Origin: Ailanthus altissimus
Lineage: Eukaryota; Streptophyta; Magnoliopsida; Sapindales; Simaroubaceae
DNA: 64,000 nt
NCBI GenBank assembly: GCA_946807835.1
Contig: OX327686.1
Location: 12,648,001 to 12,712,000 of the forward strand
Direction: 5' to 3'
Made by a program: the position numbers and the translations under genes. This document shows, piece after piece, positions 59,241 through 64,000 of the stretch. Within the stretch, counting starts at the first letter, position 1; each line of letters starts with the position of its first letter. The notes under the pieces were generated by a model, which was given only the letters and a program-made list of their open reading frames with translations, was not told the origin of the DNA and searched no databases.

Positions 59241-60400
59241 AATATATCCCAACCAGCCCTTGGGCTCCTCAGCCCCTTTCGCGAATCCTTTTAAGAGCCT
59301 TATAGGGGCCTTAGAAAAAGCAAGTTTATCACCTCATTTGAATCCAAATCATCATTCACGAACCTTAAGCTGGGTTTCATCCATCAACTCAAGCATGCTT
59401 TCTACTTTGATCCTCCCCTAATCTAGCATTCCTATAAAAGAATAGAAAATGAGGAAAATGCCCAAGCTATTACACCCAATGAAGAATAGGATAAAACCCA
59501 CTTCTCCTCCGAGGAATAATTTGAGGTAGTTAGGGGATTAAACTAGCGTCTCTCAGACTCTTTACTAAAAGAAGATCTCGAACACTAGTAACATGCCTTA
59601 AAGTCAATCTATTCTACCCTAATGTGCCTTAATAACTTTCTAAGTGGTCTCTCGAGTTTCTAAAGGAAAAACAGTAGTATCCAAACGTGAGCAAATGATA
59701 ATAAAAAGAGCAAATGAAAACGACTAAAAAGGGAATAACTTGTGTTTAAAGAAAAACACAGTAAGGATGACCCAATATCCCTCTGTTCTTAGTTAAGGAC
59801 CTTTCTGACTCATTCGCCACCAATGAAAAATCAATTCTCTTTCTAACCCTTGTTGATAGAGGGACGACTAGGGATGAGGTTGCGAGTCTTATGGCACGAA
59901 AAGTAGTAAAAGCCCTTGCCCATAAAATAAAAAGGCTGGCTAAGACTCACTATGTGTTTAGGCCAAGTTGAGATAGGGCTATTACTAAAAAAGTTAGCAT
60001 CATTGCAAAATAAGGTTGTATATAGAGCTTAAGCCCTAACCTCAAGAATTCACTATAGATAGCTACCTCATCAAGATGGCTTAGGAATTCAATAGGGTTA
60101 AGGAGTCTTAAAGTCATTGGCTAAGAGATATTATATCTATCTCTACGGTTATCTAAATCCTCTTGAGTCATATATGACCTCTAATATTTGAGGTCCAACT
60201 CATATTTAGGTTCCTTAAGGCAACTCATCCCCAATCTTTTTTGGTGATTCATTTCCTGCCTCTTTATCTATCAAAGTGAGCCCATCTGAAGGGTTTACAC
60301 CCTCACTCATCTCAATAGGGGCATGATAATGGCCAAACTTGGCTAAAGAGTTACATGAACCCTAAAATCCTCTAAAGGGGAGGCCCCACTACCATCTCCC
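59241..60400 (-). pseudogene. Second antisense Transposase_28-like gene remnant
   Basis: Minus strand near 60175-59760: LDNRRDRYNIS, LLNPIEFLSHLDEVAIYSEFLRLGLKLYIQPYFAMMLTFLVIALSQLGLNT, VLASLFILWARAFTTFRAIRLATSSL. It shows the pattern of the gypsy-associated Transposase_28 domain (a hydrophobic (R/K)(F/L)P(L/I)-P(F/Y) segment and a PN/LN-T turn). After an intron-like stretch, MLELMDETQLKVRE near 59405 and KGAEEPKGWLG near 59270 continue. Two clear stops and a shift. It differs from the gene at 49696-53910, so it comes from another element. Confidence 0.55.
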
Positions 60401-60415
60401 CTTTGTCTACATATC

Positions 60416-61670
60416 TGATAGGGGTGTAAATGCACTAGTATATTTAATACTATGAACAAGTTTTGCTTTAAATTATGAATATTTAGCTATTTAATTATTT
60501 TTTGATCATAAATAGGTGCCCGAGGAAAAATGTGACAATTTGGGATAAATAAAAGACAAAACGGAAGAGAAACGACAATATTACACTCAACCCCAACACT
60601 ATGACACCAAAGAATTCCCCCACCAATGGTGTTTCTAGGTTCGAGCACTGCGGCACCTGTGCGACAAGTAAATGACATCCTTTTAGCCTATTTCGACTTA
60701 AATTCGAAGGCCCTCAACCCTAAGGTTCCCAAGATCTATAAAATCACTCTTTTTATAGCCAAAATCAAGATATCAAAGCCAAAGATTGAAGATTTAAGAT
60801 CAATATCAAGCTTAAAGTCAAGGAATAGAGAAATGCAACCCAATGCGTCTTCTTGATTAGTTTTTCTTCTATTTTCTTATAATTATGTTCTTGTTCTTAC
60901 TTCTATTCATTGTTTGGTTTGATATTCTTGAGTGTGTGATGAGTTAGACATTTTTTTTATCTAGGGTTAGACTATTGAACTTAGTATGTAGTTGAATTTT
61001 GTTAATTATTAGTTTATGAACTTAATATATACAATTGATTCATTCTATCTTAAGTTTAATGTTTTCATGATACCTGATAAATATCTTGAATGATTGAGGA
61101 ACCATGATGAACTTGACGGAGGAATTTATATGTTTAGCCTAGGATAGTTTGATGTATAATTATAGGGTAACAACTATGAGCTCCATATAGGATAGATATA
61201 TACCTAGATGGCATGCATAGTATGATTTAAACCTAGTCTTAATAAATTACATTCATATCTAATTACTATAGATAATTAAGTGATTGTTAAAATGTGTAAT
61301 ATAGTCACTCGACCATCGACGGATGCTTGTGATGAGATTATAGTCTAGCCAATCAAATGTGTATTAAGGGATTGACTAAGATTTTAATGATTCCAACGAA
61401 ATACTAAGGGATAAGTTAAAATCCTAGATAGTTATTAATTGGTGAATTCAGTTATTTGTTTATTTTCTATTTAGATTGAGTTTAAATTGATAGGACTAAT
61501 TAGGTTAATTAGTAAAATTTCAGATTTTAATTTTTCTCAATAAAAATAAAGTAGTTATAATTTTAGTATTTGATTGAAGGAATTAGATCGTATAGTCCTT
61601 AGGGAATGATACTTGGACTTAAAATCCTATATTGCTTGATACGATGGCGTGTATTTGCACTTAGATACGA
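60416..61670 (+). repeat. 5' LTR of a second Athila family (TGATAGGGG family)
   Basis: Starts TGATAGGGGTGTAAATGC and ends near 61670 just before a degraded primer site (TGGCGTGATTTTGC). It matches the solo LTRs 29623-30892 and 50229-51578. A TATA box CTATAAAATC is at 60737-60746. Upstream are short palindromes such as CACC-AAT-GGTG at 60620-60630. The word GATACGATGGCGTG is duplicated at its end (61639 and 61665). The minus-strand frame 60487-60678 is chance. Confidence 0.82.
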
Positions 61671-61705
61671 TGGCGTGATTTTGCTTTTTTTTGTTTTGAC
61701 AATTC

Positions 61706-63122
61706 ATGCGAAGGGTAAAAAGTGTTGACTTGACTACTTTTGATCCTGAGATCAAAATAACAATGCATAAACTCTGACGTGAATGCCAATAATCTTTAAA
61801 CATAGAGACAAATGAAGCTCATATCAATAATCTAGTGTTTGAGCCTATGATACCACGAAGGGCACTGAAAAGAGTATATAGTCCCAGCTACAAATGGTGT
61901 TCAATCTAGTATTTGGTGACCAACCGTCAATACCAACAATTTTAAGATCAAGTCAAGTATAATTCAAATGCTAAAGGAATCTGTATAGTTCAACGGAGCT
62001 CCTTATGACAATCCTAACATGGATATCATAAATTTCTTGGAGATTTTTAGTGCCTTCAAGTTAATAGAGTCTCAAACAATGCCATCTGACTTAGATTGTT
62101 CCCTTTCTCCTTAAGGGATAAAGCCCAAGATTGGTTGATGTCATTGCTGATAGGATTTATATGGACATGGGGTAAACTAGCACATAAGTTTTTAGTCAAA
62201 TTCTTCCCACCAGTAAAGATAGTAAATATGAGGAATGACATTATCTCATTTAGTCAGATTGATGGCGAGTCACTGTAAGAGGCATAGGAGCGCTTTAAGG
62301 ACATGTTTAGAAAATGTCCTCATCATGGAGTCCTTAAATGGCTATTAGTCCAAAATCACTACTAGAGGAGCCTTAATGAATAAGTCTACAGATAAGGCCT
62401 ATGATTTACTAGAGAAGATGACATCTAATAGTTATCAATGGTCAACAAATAGGGTTACACCAAAGAGAGTCATCGGGTGCATGAGATAAACATATTCAAT
62501 GTATTGGCAAACAGATCAATATGTTATCCAAAACATTTGATGGATTGAATGCTGTTAAGACCTAACAAATGACATGTAACTTTTGTAGTGATAACCATAT
62601 GAATGGGCAGTGTATGGATAGAGTAAATTTATGGTAATTTTAACCGACAGCAACCTAACCCACAATCCAACTACTATAATCTAGGATAGAAAGATCATCC
62701 AAACTTCTTTTGGTGTAATAACCAAGGGAAGTCATCTAGACGAATGAATCCCTCAAGATTTCAACCACCGCAAGAAAAGAAGCCATCTGAAAGACATGCT
62801 CATGTACTTTATGAAATCAAATGACACTCTTATACAGAATTATTCAGCAACCTTAAAGAAGTTTGAGGTTGAAATGGGATAACTTGCTGCAACCATTAAT
62901 AAGCGTCCTTAAGGAGCTCTACCGATTGACATTGAGGAAAATCAAAGAGAAAATGTAGAGTAATGCCAAGCCATCAACTTGAGAAGTGGTAAGATCCTAC
63001 AAGAAAACACACCTCAACCACTACTTTCAAATATGAAGGATAAGGAAAATATGGTACAAGAAGATAAAGTACAACCATATATACCATTGGGCCTCTTCCC
63101 TAAAGGCTATAGAAGTATCAAC
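61706..63122 (+). pseudogene. Athila gag (second family), truncated
   Basis: ATG at 61706 gives MRRVKSVDLTTFDPEI, parallel to the other Athila gags. LFPFSLRDKAQDWLMSLLIGF at 62094, KFFPPVKIVNMRNDIISF at 62203 and ERFKDMFRKCPHHGVLKWLL near 62288 follow. Part of the region before GALMNK is deleted near 62360. A CCHC knuckle (CNFCSDNHMNGQC) lies near 62578-62616 and the NLRSGKILQ junction motif near 62975. It ends at PLGLFPKGYRSIN (about 63122), where LTR-like DNA begins. About ten stops or shifts. Confidence 0.87.
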
Positions 63123-63123
63123 T

Positions 63124-64000
63124 GTAAGTGATTTTAAACCTAGAGTGCATACATGTGAGTTTGTGTCTATCATTCTAACTTGCATACATATCACATATAT
63201 ATTAGCACATCTAAAACGCAGAATACAAATTTTCTAATGATAAGCAAAATTAAGTTTTACATGTATCCTGTAAATATAAATTACAAAGGTATTGAGAATT
63301 TATTACCTTGGCAAGCCTTCAAATTTTTGTCGAATCGAAGAACCGCAATAAAGCAATTTGTTCACAATTTTAGTTCCCCAACACGGTAGGCTTGGAAAGT
63401 CTAGAATGACAGCCTCTTTTTCAGCAAGGATTCAACACTTGAACTCTAGTCTAACTCTTAAACTTATATGCTTAACTCTTAAGCATTTAGACTACTACAA
63501 GCTATTAATTATTTTTGTTCAAGTTTAATACTTAAACAACAAAAACCATCTTAGTAATTACAAGTAGTGTGTTTAGCCAACAAGAAAATAGATAAACAAA
63601 GTTGAGAGAGTTTGCTTACTTTTCAACACTTGAACAAAAGGCTCCTTCTCCCTATCACTTTGAGTGGCCGTGTAACACTTCTTAAAATGAGCCAAAAATT
63701 TTCATTTTATTTGCTTCATTATGTTTGTAATTGTTAACAATAAGCCCACTATGCATGGCCACATATGCCACCCCATTTGTTTTTTTTTTTTTTTTTTGCC
63801 TAAAATAAATTGTTTACAATAAAAAATTAATAAATAAATAAAAGGCATGTATTGGAATGGATTATAGGTGTTTGGTCGAGACAACAAGAAAGAAGGAAAC
63901 AATTTAAATTTCTTGTTCAACACATTTTAGTCCCACCACATATCCTAAGCCATGCTTTTTATTTTCATTTGTTTTTTTCTTTTGTTTTATTCAAAATAAA
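63124..64000 (-). mobile_element. Probable copia LTR, minus orientation, running off the window
   Basis: The gag homology stops near 63122. The following 870 bp are non-coding, start TGTAAGTGATTTTAAACC (so ACA-type end on the minus strand) and contain CTAACTCTTAA words as in the solo LTR at 53916-56107, plus poly-T runs near 63780. The position (interrupting gag) and base pattern suggest an inserted LTR or element, but only one edge is visible. Confidence 0.4.

Overview
This is plant nuclear DNA, most likely from a eudicot. It is very AT-rich and has no intact host gene that I can recognise. Nearly everything identifiable is a transposable element, mostly decayed LTR retrotransposons of Ty1-copia and Ty3-gypsy (Athila and Tat lineages) inserted into one another, plus a Mutator-like (MULE) remnant, a hAT remnant and a fold-back element. 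Copia primer sites match plant initiator-Met tRNA and Athila primer sites match the tGGCgCCGTTGCCGGGGA type. This layout is typical of pericentromeric or other gene-poor plant chromatin. I do not assign a species.

Layout. 1-481: 5' end of a minus-strand LTR element whose body lies left of the window. 482-3039: unassigned AT-rich DNA. 3045-11242: one complete but dead copia element (Copia A) with two LTRs and a GTCAT target duplication. 12.6-14.1 kb: MULE transposase pseudogene, minus strand. 16.3-21.06 kb: hAT element with a transposase pseudogene, minus strand. 21.5-33.9 kb: a second copia element (Copia B) cut into three coding blocks by two Athila-type LTR insertions. One of these (25158-28129) carries a further LTR inside it. 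34209-34458: fold-back element. 34.8-36.5 kb: gypsy pol of Tat type. 36524-49695: an LTR-internal-LTR-internal Athila array with a solo LTR in its second gag. 49.7-60.4 kb: antisense Transposase_28-like genes typical of Tat/Grande elements, a Tat-type LTR start at 56592, and several solo LTRs. 60416-63120: LTR and gag of another Athila family. 63124-64000: probable copia LTR.

How the parts relate. All coding sequences are pseudogenes. Recognisable stops come mostly from C-to-T or G-to-A changes (TGG to TAG/TGA, CAA to TAA, CGA to TGA), the expected decay of methylated plant repeats. Catalytic residues are also lost this way in the Athila integrase and protease and the Tat reverse transcriptase.

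The most unusual signal is structural. The Athila-type LTRs carry a GC-rich island just upstream of the TATA box, made of many short interspersed palindromes. In the best-preserved copy (58072-58336) ten units share a CGC-TGGG-GCG core, and the flanking bases covary to extend the stem in about half of them. A similar set of small hairpins (stem CTCC/GGAG or ACC/GGT around a CTAC loop) lies in the leader of Copia A, and a degraded version lies in Copia B. I know of no description of these arrays.
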